Shown piece by piece: positions 50,697 to 64,000 of a stretch of 64,000 nt of DNA; the first letter of the stretch is position 1; every line of letters starts with the position of its first letter. The DNA lies in the NCBI RefSeq assembly GCF_000346465.2, contig NC_034014.1:20368367-20432366 (forward strand), written 5' to 3'. The stretch is from Prunus persica. Taxonomy: Eukaryota > Streptophyta > Magnoliopsida > Rosales > Rosaceae. Position numbers and translations under genes: made by a program. The notes beneath the pieces were generated by a model, which was not told the origin of the DNA, searched no databases, and saw nothing but the letters and a program-made list of their open reading frames with translations.

Positions 50697-53269
50697 TATG
50701 CTGTCAGGTTGTTGCTGCACAAACTTATGAATGTAGAGTTTAATTTCGTTTCCAGTACAGGCAAAATATATATTAGTTATTGGTTTTAGAAGGTTTAGAT
50801 CTTGATCATGTGGTTTTTGTTTGTTCTATCTTGCTTCACCATCTTAATAAATACACATGAAAAGGAAAAAGTCTGAATGTTAATAGAAATTTAAATTGTT
50901 TCCTTTATACTGAATAATGGTATGTGTTACCTGACGAAAAGAATTCCTTTGAAGCCATCATTGGTCTTTCTTTAGTGGAAGACCGGGCTTGAATTACCGT
51001 TAACCCTGTTAATTTTTGGAATTTGTGTCATCCGGCACAACGAATTTGTGTAAACTAACTACAACAGAGACCAAAGAAGGAAGAGGTCTCGCATGAGTTA
51101 CTGGGCTCTCAAAAATGGTTTTTTCTTTATCTCCTCAGTTTTGCACCGAGTAGATTTTTTTATTTTTATGGGATCAGGGGCTTGAATTCCAGAGCTCGGG
51201 TCCATATATAGCCCTGGGATGTTCAGGGTTTGGTTCTTGGCGCTGAACTCGAAGGCTTAGGACGGGACTGGCCTTCGGAGCTCAAGGCCGATCCCTGAAG
51301 TTATGTAACAATGAAGTAAATATTTCTAGTGGGAGCTTGTAGCTCAAGTGATAGAGACCATTATACTAACATTCAAGGGTGAAGTTTGAATATTATCATT
51401 TTTCTTTATTTTCCTTCGTACTAGAAAAAGAAGAAACAAAATTAAACATTATTCCTGACGATTATTATGCCCATGGAAAAACAATGGAGGAATGCCAATT
51501 CCATTCTCCAAGATATTGTAGTATGTCATACATCACCTAATATCCTAATTCATGGAAAAGTTTATGTTAGTGTAGATCACATATCCTGATGCAAGGCCCT
51601 GCCTCGAATGGGCCTTGCTTGGCAAGAAAGCCCTGGAATGAGGGCGGGAATAGATAATGTTTTTATTTCTTAATTTTTTTCACATGTATTTTTGAAATAT
51701 TACAAAGTACACATAATATTACAAATTCATGATCCCATCTTCGATGGAAACAGGGTTGGGATGGGTATAGGGAATGTTTGCCATCCCTCGCATTCTTACT
51801 CTTGTGATAAAAGATTGGTAAAGAAAGGACGAGGGTTGAAATTAGAAAGGGATGTTTGAAGTTATAACTTGGGAAGCTGAGATAAGTGAATTAAGGAATA
51901 AGAATTATTCTAATATCCATTGTTAATAAACACAGGAGAAGTAGGAATCGGAATCATTTCCAACTCCTATTCATGACACAAGGGAAAAAAGAAAAAGTCT
52001 AAGTCGGTGCTAAATTGTTGAACCCTAAACAAGAGACGAAAAATACGCGCCATTAAGAAATTCGACCGTTATGAGAAGCAACTTTGCATATGCCACATCA
52101 GCCTCGCATAGTTCGCACGTCTCCTTTAAATCCTCTTCAGCATCCGACCCAAAAAATAAATAAAAAATCCTCTGTATCTTCATTGGACAGACTCATCATT
52201 AAGTTGTTCGTTCAGCTGTAAGAGAAAGTAGTTTGGCGTTTGGTAAAATTTTTGTTAAAAGTGTTGTTGGTATTGATTTTACTCATAATCAGAAAATAAT
52301 TGCCGATTAATCATTAAACCCAGCTCCTCTTCGAAACTGATTCCTGCATAATCAGAAAATGAAAGCACCTCATTAGCTGCTTTCCTTTATAGCTTTTTCT
52401 CACAGCAATTTTTAATAATAAGTGATTTTCTCACAGTTTACCAAACGGGTTGGGCTTCCCAAAATTTTAAAAAAATCACTTATCACTCCAAATAAGCAAT
52501 GTCAAACGGGCACTTAATAATCGTATTGGAGATTTTGGACTGACATATAGTTTGATTTTCTTATATTTTCAGACCAAAATAAAATACTTTCTAATTTTTG
52601 AAATATCAAAAAGCCGAGGGAATTGACACCAAGAGAGAAAAGGAAGGTTTCCTGGAAGTGAGAGGAATGAAATCAAGTAGGATTTAGGAAAGAGAGTGAG
52701 AGAGGAAGCAAAAGCCAGAAAATTTTAGAGATTTCCTATAAAAAGATTTCCATGATTTTCTTCTGGCTAAATCTTCTGTTCCAAGTTATAAACTAGGCTC
52801 ATCTTTGGCAAGTAAATTTCTGACAACTTTCCTGATTGATTCTAGTAAGTCTCTTTGGTCAAAAGATAATGAAAAAAGCAAATATCATCTCTGTTTTGCT
52901 CTAGGTAACTATAATAAATACATAAATCACTTGGTTGATCACAGATTACGTGATTGTAATTCCAGATTGTAAAAGGGATTCATGCATTGTTTTGGTTCCC
53001 AATTGATTCTGCAAAGCTCAAGTCTGTGGTATATTTACCTCGTACATTTCATGAACCAATAAAAGTTGTCATCTTTGTTGCTTCTCAGTTTTTCTCTGCA
53101 AAGCTGTTTCGATTTCGGTATTTGGGTTTCTTCCCCTTGTTCTCTTTCATGCGTATAATGTATCAAAGTCTGGTTCTTTGTGAGTTTTGTCTGCTGTAAA
53201 ACCTTTTGCTTTTCTTACTAAGAGTTTGTTTATGTTGTTGAATTTATTAGGTGAGAAGGAGACTTCATA
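50697..53269. other. Intergenic DNA and leader of the next gene
   Basis: The first bases are the likely CURT1D 3' UTR. A tRNA-like SINE remnant lies at about 51330-51420. From about 52620 on, the sequence looks like a 5' leader of the next gene (GAGAGAGTGAGAGAGG-rich), and TTATTAG|GTGAGAAGG just before the ATG may be the acceptor of a 5' UTR intron. No protein frame is supported. Confidence 0.4.
51330..51420 (+). repeat. tRNA-like SINE remnant
   Basis: TTGTAGCTCAAGTGATAGAG (A-box-like) is followed by GGTGAAGTTTGAATATTATC (a decayed B box) and an A/T-rich tail. Confidence 0.45.
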
Positions 53270-56200
53270 ATGGCGTTCACTGGAGGGGTGGACACCAAAG
53301 GCCTAAGATGGGTTGGAGAGGTAAGCCTAATGAATTTCACCCTTTTCTTTCAGCATCTTCAGTTGAAAGTTTAGTCTTCGATTTGATGACTCGCCAAGTG
53401 TGTGTTTGTGTGCTTCTTGCAAGTTTGTACTAGAGACTAGGCTCTGCATGCATAAAGATTTTCTAATGATTTAGTTTTGTTACAGAGAGTACAGTCTGCT
53501 GTCAACAACTTAAGGAAAGGAGGGGCCTTCGGATTGCCTTCTTCATCAGTACCCGTGAATGGCGACGAAAGCGGGTTTGGTTCAGACGTGGACGGGAATT
53601 GTGGAAGTAACCGCGTTAGATGTCCTGAAATTATAGAAGTTGAATTGTCTGATTCAGATACGAGTTCTGAATTTGCATTTAGCCAACCGGAAAGGAACAA
53701 TGATGGTGCCCCGAGACGGCCATACACTTTGGATGATTATTCTGCTAGTGTTACTTTGCAGGCAAATATGGAAACAAGATCCAAGCATAATCAGGTTTTA
53801 TCCTTTTTCACAATTGTATTTATTCTTGATACAAGATGCTTCTTTTCGTTTTTATCTTTTACCTTTTTCGTGGGTGCTATTTCGGTTGTATGACATTGAA
53901 ACAAAGCATAATGGTGAACAAGCTTTTCCTTTTGTTAGGATGGGCTGTCAAGTGGAAAATTGTTGATATTAATTGATACCATTATATGTACTTGTTTCTA
54001 AAGCTTCATGCATGTAAATTGAAATGCATTCTTATTTAAACTTAGTATGGACCATTTTTGAAGATTAAATATAACTAGTTAAGGTTTTTGGTGTGGTGAG
54101 AGAACGCGCTGGAACGAATTGTGATTCTAGAAAGTTATTCTAACAAAGTAGGCACAGCTGAATTAATTGGCATACATGTTCTATTTTTCATTAATGCCTG
54201 TTGTTTGTTTCTAAAAGAAAAGCCTTTTTTTTGGTTTGCCTTTAGAGAACAATTTGCTTTCTAACAATTGCATAGTTGATTGTAGTTTTACTCAACAGTC
54301 TGCTAACATCTGTGTAGGTGGTGCGGGATCGTCTGGCAGCACAGCTGAAGAAGAATATTTCTAATAATAATCCCAGTGCTCCTGTTTTGGAGATTGAGTA
54401 TGCTGATGAGCCAAGTTCACCTCTTAGAGCACATGACACAAGTCACTCTTCAAATTGGATTGTTCCTGCAAACACAAATGGTTCAAGAAAAGCACAAAAT
54501 GTCTTTTCTGGCAGCTCCATACACTATGCTTCCAGCAATGGAATTTCTAACTCACCAATCAGGTTTGTGTACTGCTGTTTCTTGTGGCTATGGTCTGTTT
54601 CTTTGTTTCTCTACAGGACATTGCTGGGGAACTATAAACTGACTATTAAGAATTGCAGGACTTCTGCTGGTGTACAAGTTCACGGATCTCCAATTCGTTC
54701 ACCTGCTCGCCTACCAGTATTTCATGCAAGGTTGGTTGCATAGCTGAAATGTATTTAGAATAACCACATAAGTAGTTGGTTTTTTATTATTGAACCTAAG
54801 TGATTTAGAGAAATTCAAGTGAGTACATTTTATTGTTATCTCACTGATTCAGTAGTTGTTTCTATCATTTGTTTTAACTTTTTTGTTTCATGCATTCAGT
54901 GTGCAGGGTACTTGGTGTGCAGTAATCGCTTATGATGCATGTGTTAGGGTCTGTCTTCATGTGTGGGCACAGTCTTGTTGCACTGAAGTTCAATGTTTCT
55001 TGGAGAACGAGTGCGCACTGTTGCGAGATGCATTTGGGTGAGTATAGTTCCTTTATTTTTGTTTCATTTTCACATTATTTACATACTAAATATTTTGCCT
55101 GGTAGTTGTATATGAATATGAGCAGGGGCGTCCCTGAGATTTTGAGGGCCCTGTGCGAAACTTAAATTGGGGCCTCGCATAATCTAATACGAAAATACTA
55201 TAAAAATTTGCCATAACTTAATGTCATTAAAAAAAAAATTATAACTAAAATTCACCATCGATAAATATGCAATGACAATCAGAAATCAAATTCATAAAAA
55301 TTTAAATATTTTCATCAATTGTAGCATGTGATTCTCTAACAATGAATATATCAAGAGCTCCTCTTTGAGATTGAGTTAATTCCTCGAATTTTCTTTTTCT
55401 AAGCCGTTTTGTATATCCAGAAACGTATTTTCTAGTAGGTGGCATGTTTAGATTACAAAGAAAAATTCTAAAACCCTGTAACCTGGAAGAAAACCCCAAC
55501 AAGAAATACATAAATATTTCTACAAACTATATTCTCATACAACCAATCATCAACATGATAATAATTTAATAAAATAAGTCATGTAATATATAGAATAGAT
55601 TGAAATTTAGATACATACCTGAATTTGAATTGAGATTTGAATATGACTATTCGATTTTGAGTGGTCTATGAATTCAGGAATTAGGGTTTTCTCTTTTTGG
55701 TGTTCAAATTCCTGAAATTGAAAGAATAACAAAAATTGTCAAAGGATTGAAAAAAGAACCAATGAGAAATTGATGAACAATGATTATTACTTACTAGAAA
55801 ATCAGAGTTTAAGAGAAAGAAGAAGCCATGAAGCTTTTTTCGTGGTGTTTTGAATGAAGAAAGTACTTTTCTTGGAAGAGAAAACCTTTTTTTATTTTAT
55901 TTTTAAGAAGGGGGATATATCATATATATTCCTCCTTTGGTGTGGTTAAGTTAAGCTTCTATGTTGCCCGTTTGTTAAAGGCTTTCTGTTTTTTTTTATT
56001 TAAATTTTATAATTATGTAAAGGAGCATCGAACTTGGGCCCTTTTGCCAAAGAGAGATGCGCTCCATTCAACTCCCCTGAACACGCTGTTGTGCAAATAT
56101 CCAGACGCTATACTATATATACCATTCATATAATATTAATATATATATAATATAAATAATTTTTTTTTCGGGGGCCCTTAAGAATCGGGGGCCCTATGCG

Positions 56201-59200
56201 GTGGCGCCACTTGCACCACCCCAGGGCCGCCCCTGAATATGAGTAGTTTGGAAGTGCAAGGCAGGGCTAAGTTGAATTTGTGTCTTACCATTGTAAATAA
56301 CAGTTATGAATGGGATATTGATGTGTCAACTTCTTGAGTCTTTGCTGTATCTGTCAATAGGATTTTAGGAAACCCAGTTTTACATTTTATTGATCAAGTG
56401 TCTGTCTTTTATAGCTTTTTATGCATGCAGCAGCACTACTTTTTTTTTTATATATTTATTCATGGGAATATCATATGTTTTAGGCCTTTCACTAACCTAA
56501 TCATTCCTCTACTCACACCTGCAATTTCAGTTTACAGCATGTATTATTACAATCAGAAGATGAGCTTTTGGCAGAACGACGACCTTCACAGCTACTCAGT
56601 ACGTCAGCAGCTCCAAGACATCTGAAAACTTCTGGCAAAATAAAAGTGCAAGGTACTTGGTTAACTTGCTCAGTTTACTTTTCTGTCAAAATGTTTTGGT
56701 CGTCACCATCTCATTGGAATTTCGGCATTCTACAGTTCGTAAAGTGAAAATGGATTCAGATGAACCACCTTCTGGCTGCAGTTTCCCATCTCCGAAACTA
56801 CCAAGGATACCACCTTCTGGCTGCACTCCAAAACTACCAAGGATTGATTATGGCTCTTATCGTAGACGCTTCTCCAGTTTAAGATCAGATTTATCTTCTG
56901 GGTTGAAATCTACAAGGAAACATTATCTACAACCTCGTGTTCCTCCAAATGGTTCCTTTTCTCATCAAAGCTTAGCTAGCCTAGAGGCTGGAGGGAAACG
57001 TATAAAACAAGGATCTAGCTTCCTAAAAACAAGGACAAATACTTTGTGCAACCGTTCTTCATCGTATGAAATAGTGCAAGGTATGCAAATATTTTGTACA
57101 GTTTAAGCCTTAAGTGGCCTTAGATATTAACGAATGACAGTAGTAGATTTATGTTGCTAGCTCCAGTTGGAAATAAGGCTTACTTGAGTTGAGTGTTCTG
57201 CGTAAAGAAATAACCAGCTTGACATTTAGCCCATCTAGCTGGAATTAGTAGCTCATCCTTGGTAGCAGCCAATCTGGTCTGGAAGATATGTTTCACATGC
57301 TCACACACCCCCTCACGTGTGGCAACAGTAAAGGAGGAAGTTGAGGTTCCACCCCAAAACCAATTGGCAATGGGGGGGAGTAGCCCAACTCCTCATAAGC
57401 CCATCAAGGTCCCTTAATTTTCCTATACGGGACAATTCTTTACTTCACATCCTCACCATATTTATGACATGAAAGTGGCATGGATCTCTACATTTGGTTT
57501 AATACCTTTAATTTAGCTCCTAAAACGAATTCAAGCATAGTCTGAATCCAGAAATGTAATGTTTTTGTCTTCATACTACAAGTTAGATTTCTTTTCTTTG
57601 AGTAGCATCTGACACTAGCTGACCTTTTTCTGTCAGAAACTTATTCCTGCTTCTTGAGATTGACAAGTTCACCTGAAGAGGATGCAATACAGATGCAACC
57701 CGGATCAAGTGAAATCCGCGTGTTGTATGTACTCTTGTCCTTTCTGTTTTCTTTTTCTTTACCCTTTCATATGGTTCCATACCTGTATAGTTAAACAACT
57801 GCGTTTGTACAGGTTTCCACATAGCAATGGTGATGATTTGATTATACAAGTTCAAAATTCCAAGGGACAACATTGTGGTCATGCCTTAGTCAAAGTGACT
57901 GCTATTGCTGAACCAGTATAGTTTTCAGAAACTAGTAATTTACTTATCATCTGTAAGAAGGAAGGTTGATAGTTATACTTTAGAACTAAACCTTTTTTTT
58001 TTTAATGCAGGGTGACAAGATACGATGGTGGCCTATATATAGTAGTGATCTAGACGATGAACCTGTCGGCAGAATACAATTAAGCATGAAGTATTCTAGT
58101 AGTCCAGATGAAAATAATAATCTTAAGGTACCTATATAAGATCTTATGGTTCAGAAATATCTGAATTTTTTTCTTTTACAATGAGATTACTTAAGTTGTT
58201 TCACATTGGTTTATGGTTTTACAGTACAATAGCTAAATTCTTTCTTGAAAACTGATTCACATATCTTCGGAATTCGATGTATGTATGATATTTATTTCAC
58301 TTCTTTCCATGTCCAGCATGGCTCGATCGCAGAAACTGTTGCATATGACTGTGCATTAGAAGTTGCAATGAAGGTTCAACATTTTCAGCAAAGAAATTTG
58401 TTGTTACATGGCTCATGGAGGTGGTTAGTGACTGAATTTGCATCATACTATGGAGTATCCAAGACATACACCAATTTAAGGTAGTGAAATATGTTGGAAT
58501 GGTTACTTGTTACCCTAAACTTGGGAATATTACCTAATTGTGGATCTTCTAACTTCTATTATGTATAATTTTCCATGCTGCTTGCAGATACCTTTCCTAT
58601 GTCATGGATGTCGCTACACCTACCAAAGACTGTCTCACCACAGTACATGATTTGCTATCAGATGTGAAGGCCAAGAGCACAAATCTGTTAAGTTATCAAG
58701 AGGTACGAGAATTGACTGCATTGGGCTCAAGCTTTGTTTTCCTTTTTAAACTTAGTTGAGAAATTTGCTTCTCCTTGTACCTTCACTTATCTCTTCAGTT
58801 TTTGGCGCTGTTAAAATTCTTTCACAATTGCTCTGACGCAATTGGTATTTTCTCATGGCATTTGAGTAAACTGGTCATGCATTTCATCCTCCATGGGGAC
58901 AACCAATTATATTTTGTACATTTTATACTTTCATTACTAATTTTGGCCTTGATATTAATTTTTAAGTTTAAAAACTTGCAATTTTCTTCAGTTTGTATTC
59001 CTTCATGTTAGACATGGATAATAGATATTTTTTTTTTCCCTCTTGTAACTTAAAATTATATTTCAAGCAGAACTGCATGCTGGCAAAGATCGAGGATCAA
59101 GTAAAGAAGACTCTTGCTTCAGTTTTTGAGAACTACAAGTCACTTGAAGAATCTTCACTGTCAGGGATGGTGGATTGTTTTAGGCCTGCCAGTGGAACGG

Positions 59201-61816
59201 CTGCGCCTGCTTTGGCGCCTGCTGTCCAGCTATACTCCCTTCTTTATGATATTTTAAGTCCTGAGGCACAGTTGAAATTATTGAAATTTTTCCAGGTATT
59301 AGAAGCTAACTTCTGGATGCATGAGCCTCCCCTTACCTTTTTATACTTTTATTAAAATCCAAATGGCTTTACAGGTCGCCGCACAAAAGAGGTTAAGAAT
59401 GCACTGTGTAGAGATAGATGAGCTGGTTCTAACCAGTAATGAGGGAACACAGAGAGACCTTTCTACATCTTATCAGAAAATGAAATCTCTGATTTTGGGT
59501 CTTAGAAATGAAATTCTGACTGACATAGAAATCCACAAGCAAGGTATCCTCCCAAGGTATGTATGACATTCTGTGTAGCAGTCTATTTTGTTCTTGTGGC
59601 CACATCCTTGGGATACACAGAATGTGCTTATGGCCACATCCTTTGATGTGTGGCCTCGTCTTTTTCACTCGTTTGTTTAGTAATTATGCTTGGTTTTGAA
59701 ATTCCAGAGCTGATGGCTGGTGAATAACTGAATATGCCTCTGTTATGTATACTAATTATTTTTCTTTATTAATTGTTGTGCAGCTGTATAGACCTTCCAA
59801 AAATTTCTTCATGCATATACAGTTTTAACCTCTGCAATAGATTGCGTGATTTCCTTGTTGCATGCCCTCCTCGAAGCCTATTGCCTCCAGTTGCAGAACT
59901 TGTTATTGCAACAGCAGGATTTCAACAGGATCTTTCTTTGTGGAACATCAAGTGAGTGATTTGTCTGGTTTTAGTCTGTGTTTTTAATTACCTTTTGTAT
60001 CCCTACTCATGTAAAACTATTTTCAGCCCTGTTAAAGGTAGAGTTGACGCCAAACAGCTGTTTCACTCGCATATAACCATGTGGATTCAGGACAAGCGCC
60101 GTCATTTGCTTGACCAGTGCAAGCTAGATAAGGTATATATCTCTATATATAGCTAGGATTTATATTTCTGGTGTTGCTCAAAGTTTGGTGCAAGTTGTGT
60201 TTATTGGTAGCTCAGTAGAATGCAATCCAAGTGGAATTTCTTGAATACAATCCGAGTGGAAATTTACTAATTGATCAATTTCAGGCAAAATGGTCTGGTG
60301 CCAGAACACAACATGGAACAACCCCTTTTGTTGATGATATGCACAATGAGCTGGAGAAAATGCTCGATGAATTCGAAATTATCAGTAGTCGGTGGCCAGT
60401 ATATACATCTGATTTGGAGAATGTAAGTGCAATCTATCTCTCAACTCTTAACTTTTTCTCTTATGTTTATTTTTTAATGCATGGTTCCTTCTATAGAAAA
60501 AGGGGATGTTTTGTTAATAGGAAAAGGAAAGTGTTTATAGCCGTAGCGATATAAACAAGAATACTCAATTCTGAACCTGAAATTGTATGACTAATACTTG
60601 GATACTATTCGTGTTTTAAAAAGGTTATTGCCGATGTTGAGAAGGCAATTGTGGAAGCTTTGGACAAGAACTATGGTGATGTTTTGTCGCCGCTGAAGGA
60701 TAATATGACAAACAAAATATTAGGCTTCAAATACGTCCATAAATTATCCAGACAGGGCGGGAACATGTATTCAGTCCCAAATGAGGTGAGACTCTGCTTC
60801 ACAATTGAATGGCTACTTGGAATTTTATCTTTCTTTCAACACTCATCAATATACTATGTATTGTTTTTCAGTTGGGAATTCTTTTTAACTCCATGAAGAG
60901 GATGTTAGATGTCTTGTGGCCCAACATAGAAAACCGGTTGATGTCGTGGAACTCTTGCATCCCTGATGGATATGCCACAGGAGTACGTCTACAAGACGAA
61001 GCTGCGATGCTCAGGACCAAATTTAGAAGCTACCGATTAGCAGTTGTGGAGAAACTTGCTGAGAATGTGAGTAAAAATTTGCAGCTGAATTTCTTAGTTT
61101 AACAATGTTGTCAACCTATCTGTTGCTTACTACAATTCTTAATGATCATTAATATATGAGTATGATGAGTTAATGCTTTTTGTTTCATTTCCATGTAACT
61201 AAATACAGACTAGAGTTGCTAGTAAAACAAAGTTAAAGAAAATTATTCGAGGCTCGAAGGGCAAGGAATCAGTTGTCCCAAGTAGAATGCAGGCTTTAGA
61301 GGTTCTTTTGCTAGGTACAATAGATCAACTTCACACTGTTTGTGATCCTACTGTGTTTGTAGAACTCTGCCGAGAGTTATGGGACCGGATGGGACAGGTA
61401 AATAAACTAATTTTTTACCCTACAAGCTCTCTCTTGGATTAGCATATAATTCCTATCCAATTGGTTTCTGTAGGATGTCCTGCATCTGTTGGAAGATAAA
61501 AGAAAGAAGGCGGTGTCCCGTTGCAAATGCTTGCGAGTTGCAGTTTCTGTAAGTTTGCTCTTCAACCATTGAAGTTTCTGTTGGATATTGAATATCTCTA
61601 CATGTTCCAGGAGCCTATGTCATCCTTGCAAAATTTGAAGCTAGATTTGGTTTAATTTTCTTTTTCATTATTTTTTAACCATATACATTGTTTTTGAATT
61701 GGCAGAAGTTGGATGACATATTTGCATCAGAAATGCAGCGACTGCGTGGAAATTTATTGAAAAAAGAATACCTGGAGCCACCACAATCTATGAAGGAAAT
61801 ACATTCCATGTTGTAA
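53270..61816 (+). CDS. Large plant-specific protein of the At4g24610/At5g65440 type
   Basis: Twenty-two GT-AG exons give 1139 residues: 53270-53320, 53486-53794, 54318-54562, 54659-54730, 54900-55037, 56531-56652, 56736-57080, 57637-57724, 57813-57915, 58011-58127, 58317-58480, 58588-58702, 59071-59295, 59375-59556, 59784-59951, 60027-60132, 60285-60422, 60624-60785, 60872-61066, 61209-61397, 61474-61548, 61706-61816. The function is unknown. Residues 1 to about 225 are Ser/Pro-rich and likely disordered. A Cys-rich block follows (WCAVIAYDACVRVCLHVWAQ). A beta-rich segment around residues 450-530 (FPHSNGDDLIIQVQNSKGQ, then RIQLSMKYSSSPDE) could be a C2-like fold. The remainder is helical, with LTEFASYYGVS, RYLSYVMDVATPT, PVAELVIATAGFQQDL, MWIQDKRRHLL and ILFNSMKRMLDVLWP; it looks like a tethering or scaffold region, which is inference. 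I recall the same phrases from that Arabidopsis pair. No transmembrane segment is evident. Confidence 0.88.
55123..56235 (-). mobile_element. hAT deletion derivative (1113 bp) in an intron of the large gene
   Basis: The 8-bp direct repeat AATATGAG (55115-55122, 56236-56243) flanks terminal inverted repeats CAGGGGCGTCCCTG and, in reverse complement, CAGGGGCGGCCCTG. Eight-base duplications and CAGGG ends define hAT elements. GGGGCCCTATGCG-like subterminal repeats occur at both ends. On the minus strand, 55302-55511 keeps a fragment with MPPTRKYVSGYTKRLRKRKF and SQRGALDIFI, like the N-terminus of TTF-type/ZMYM-like hAT transposases. The catalytic part is absent. It is antisense to the host gene and lies in the intron 55038-56530. 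Confidence 0.9.
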
Positions 61817-64000
61817 GGATGTTGAATATGACACGGAGAACTAAACTACTATCGTTGAAGAATGGCTGGTAAATAGTAGAACTACAGGATACAAGTTACA
61901 ACACAAAAACCACAAAGTTTTGAACAGCAAGTATTTGTCAATTTTGAGTCATAGTTTACGTACCGCCGTGACCTCCGTGGCGATTCTTATTGTCAGAAAG
62001 TATGCTTACAATAGGCTTGAACAACACAACACTGTCATAATTGAATTGTAATAGTTTTGTATGGTTCATAATTATATTGTAATAGTTTTTTATGCTTCTT
62101 ACAATTCCAATTCTTTAGTTTCGACTTTCTTGGAGATGTCTCAAGTTCGAACTTTTAATCGTATTGAATGTGATGTTCATGATGGTTACGGAGATTTTAG
62201 TCTCTGAATTTTTGGGAATAATGGGGTGAAATCAATAGCGCTTCATGGCGTCCCATCTTGTTCCATTTTGAATCAAACAAGTTGATATTGCAATAACTCT
62301 ATGTGGGATTTGCTTTCTAGCTACTGCCATGTGGGTTTTCCCCTCCAAGTACACACAAAAAGGAAAAGAAAATATTTTTCTATGGTGGAGAATTGCATTG
62401 TCACATACATTATGGTCCACAAAGCAGTTGACATCCGACCAGACATAAGATTTTTATTTGATTTCTAGTTATGGGATGTAGAAACTTTCGTGTAGATCCG
62501 GTGCACATACCATTCTTTTTACAAGATCTGCCAGGAGATATAAAAAGAGAAAGACTCTTTACTTCATCAATTGATGAAAGAGAAAGTGTGAATTGTAACC
62601 TTTCATTATTTATCTGAACTTGTATACCTAATAGAAGAATGTATAAGAACTTGCCGTTAAATGTTACAATATGTAACTATATGATGTTGTAAACTATATT
62701 GGATACAAATTAGTTAGCGATTTTCATGCTCCTCGTTTGGGGTGGGACTGTGTAGAGATCACCGACTTAAACATCCAAACTGTTATAGCTAAATGATACG
62801 TTTCAAGCTTAACACGTGAACAACACATATTAGGTGACATGAAGCACGTGTAGCCTTTGGACTTTCACACGTGAGCTAACCTGCTATGATACCATATAAA
62901 ATATCAAACACACGTTTTGGCTGAATGATCCATTAGTGTGATGGAGGGTTTGTATTTATAAACAAATTATACAAGAGCTCAGTTACAAAGATAAGATAGG
63001 ACTACTCCTTTAAGAGGCTATTTTTATCACAGAGTTTGAAATACAAAAAACAATCTTAACAAACTATCAAACTTTCAAACGTACAACCCAATCATGATTT
63101 CGAATTCAAATCTAAGAATAGCCTTGGAGTAACATTATCTTGTTTCAAGGTAAATGGTAAATGTAGTTGTCAAAATACTATATGAGTGCCTTAAAAGAAA
63201 AACTACCATAGGTTGGTATTATTCATTTGAGAATCCAATAATTGAACTTTGTACATCAACAATCAATGGTCCATTGAATACCTCTATATCCTGTCAATTT
63301 TGTAAAGTTGTTCCAGGCCTACCACTTTCCAGGGAATTTCTAAAACCCACCAGCAATAATAATTAGGCCCCGACCCCATTCAACGTTGCAAATCATCTTG
63401 ATATATAGTGTGATTAAAAACGAATCATAAATAAATCATGAGATCTATCTCTCACAAAAAATTAATAATTAAATTAGACTACCAATTAACTGGTGATTGT
63501 GAATCGGTGGGGTCCATAAAACATGAACCTTTCGCAGCATCCGTATAAAGGTGGATCATGTCAAGGCCCCACACGCAATTTGGACTATTTGGATGCGCCC
63601 AAGTTGATTTCCACGTGCCCCTCCTCCATTCTGATTCTATTTCTCCATTTTCCTTGTCCTAATTGTTTAATTTTTATAATAATGAAGGTGGCAATTCATC
63701 CCCAAAAAAGAAAATGACGGCACCAATACAATATATATACTAGGCAAGCAACAGCTAGTGGGAAAAATAAAATTACTGGGTAAAGCAAGGCTGGTTGAGG
63801 ATTCTTGACGCAACAACACGGTACTAAATTAAAATGGACATAAAATTTAATATAAACGAATTCGAGTTGACTCCTAATTTTTTATTATAAAATGAATCAT
63901 TTCAATGTCAACCCGTATAAGCCACCCGATGGACCCATTCATTACTAGTTTATGAAATTTATTTTGGGTCTACTCTATCTACTACGTGATATTTTTATGT
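61817..64000. other. 3' flank and intergenic DNA to the window end, no gene seen
   Basis: The first 250-300 bases are the likely 3' UTR of the large gene. Frames at 62232-62420 (-), 63154-63366 (+) and 63523-63717 (+) are short and lack domains. Nothing else can be supported. Confidence 0.45.

Noticed and set aside
52200..52515. Possible further MITE ending GTCAAACGGGCAC next to TTA
   Set aside because: I could not find a matching left end with confidence.

Overview
The window is nuclear DNA of a eudicot plant. Genes have many GT-AG introns, intergenic DNA is AT-rich with plant-type MITEs, and a 5S-bearing Cassandra LTR is present. The LTR and the tRNA-like SINEs remind me of Rosaceae; this family-level guess is from memory and weak. 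One run of 100 Ns (4786-4885) is an assembly gap.

Layout. 1-8.1 kb is a transposon nest with no supported host gene: a duplicated low-complexity block split by a GC-rich TIR element, a Cassandra solo LTR, and a Tourist-like MITE split by a 2.3 kb LTR element that carries a 39-bp minisatellite. 9.3-10.1 kb holds an intronless zinc-finger homeodomain gene (ZHD1/2 type, +). 15.9-16.7 kb holds a small unrecognised two-exon gene (-). 16.9-19.6 kb is a tandem duplication of non-coding DNA. 21.6-27.2 kb is a 13-exon plastid-type ATP phosphofructokinase (PFK4/5 group, +). 33.1-35.1 kb is a six-exon D2/D4-type cyclin (-) with upstream ORFs. 40.7-45.7 kb is a four-exon 14-3-3 gene of the kappa/lambda type (-) whose second intron holds a decayed copia element. 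47.9-50.7 kb is a CURT1D-like thylakoid curvature gene (+) with two C/D-box snoRNA-like copies in its second intron. 53.3-61.8 kb is a 22-exon gene for a 1139-residue plant-specific protein of the At4g24610/At5g65440 type (+), with a hAT deletion derivative in one intron. I see no gene from 61.8 kb to the end.

The genes do not form a pathway. They cover transcription (ZHD), G1 control (cyclin D), phosphoprotein binding (14-3-3) and plastid function (PFK, CURT1). Their order does recall Arabidopsis. From memory, ZHD, CYCD4;1, 14-3-3 kappa and the unknown large gene are At5g65410-65440, and PFK5 and CYCD2;1 are At2g22480-22490. The window therefore looks like an unfractionated ancestral segment.

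The observations I would check first are the paired snoRNA-like copies with compensating terminal stems, the merged microsynteny, the conserved Cys pair in PFK, the overlapping uORF of the cyclin, and the well-bounded mobile elements (hAT with 8-bp TSD, Cassandra solo LTR with 5-bp TSD, a set of Tourist-like MITEs with TTA/TAA TSDs).
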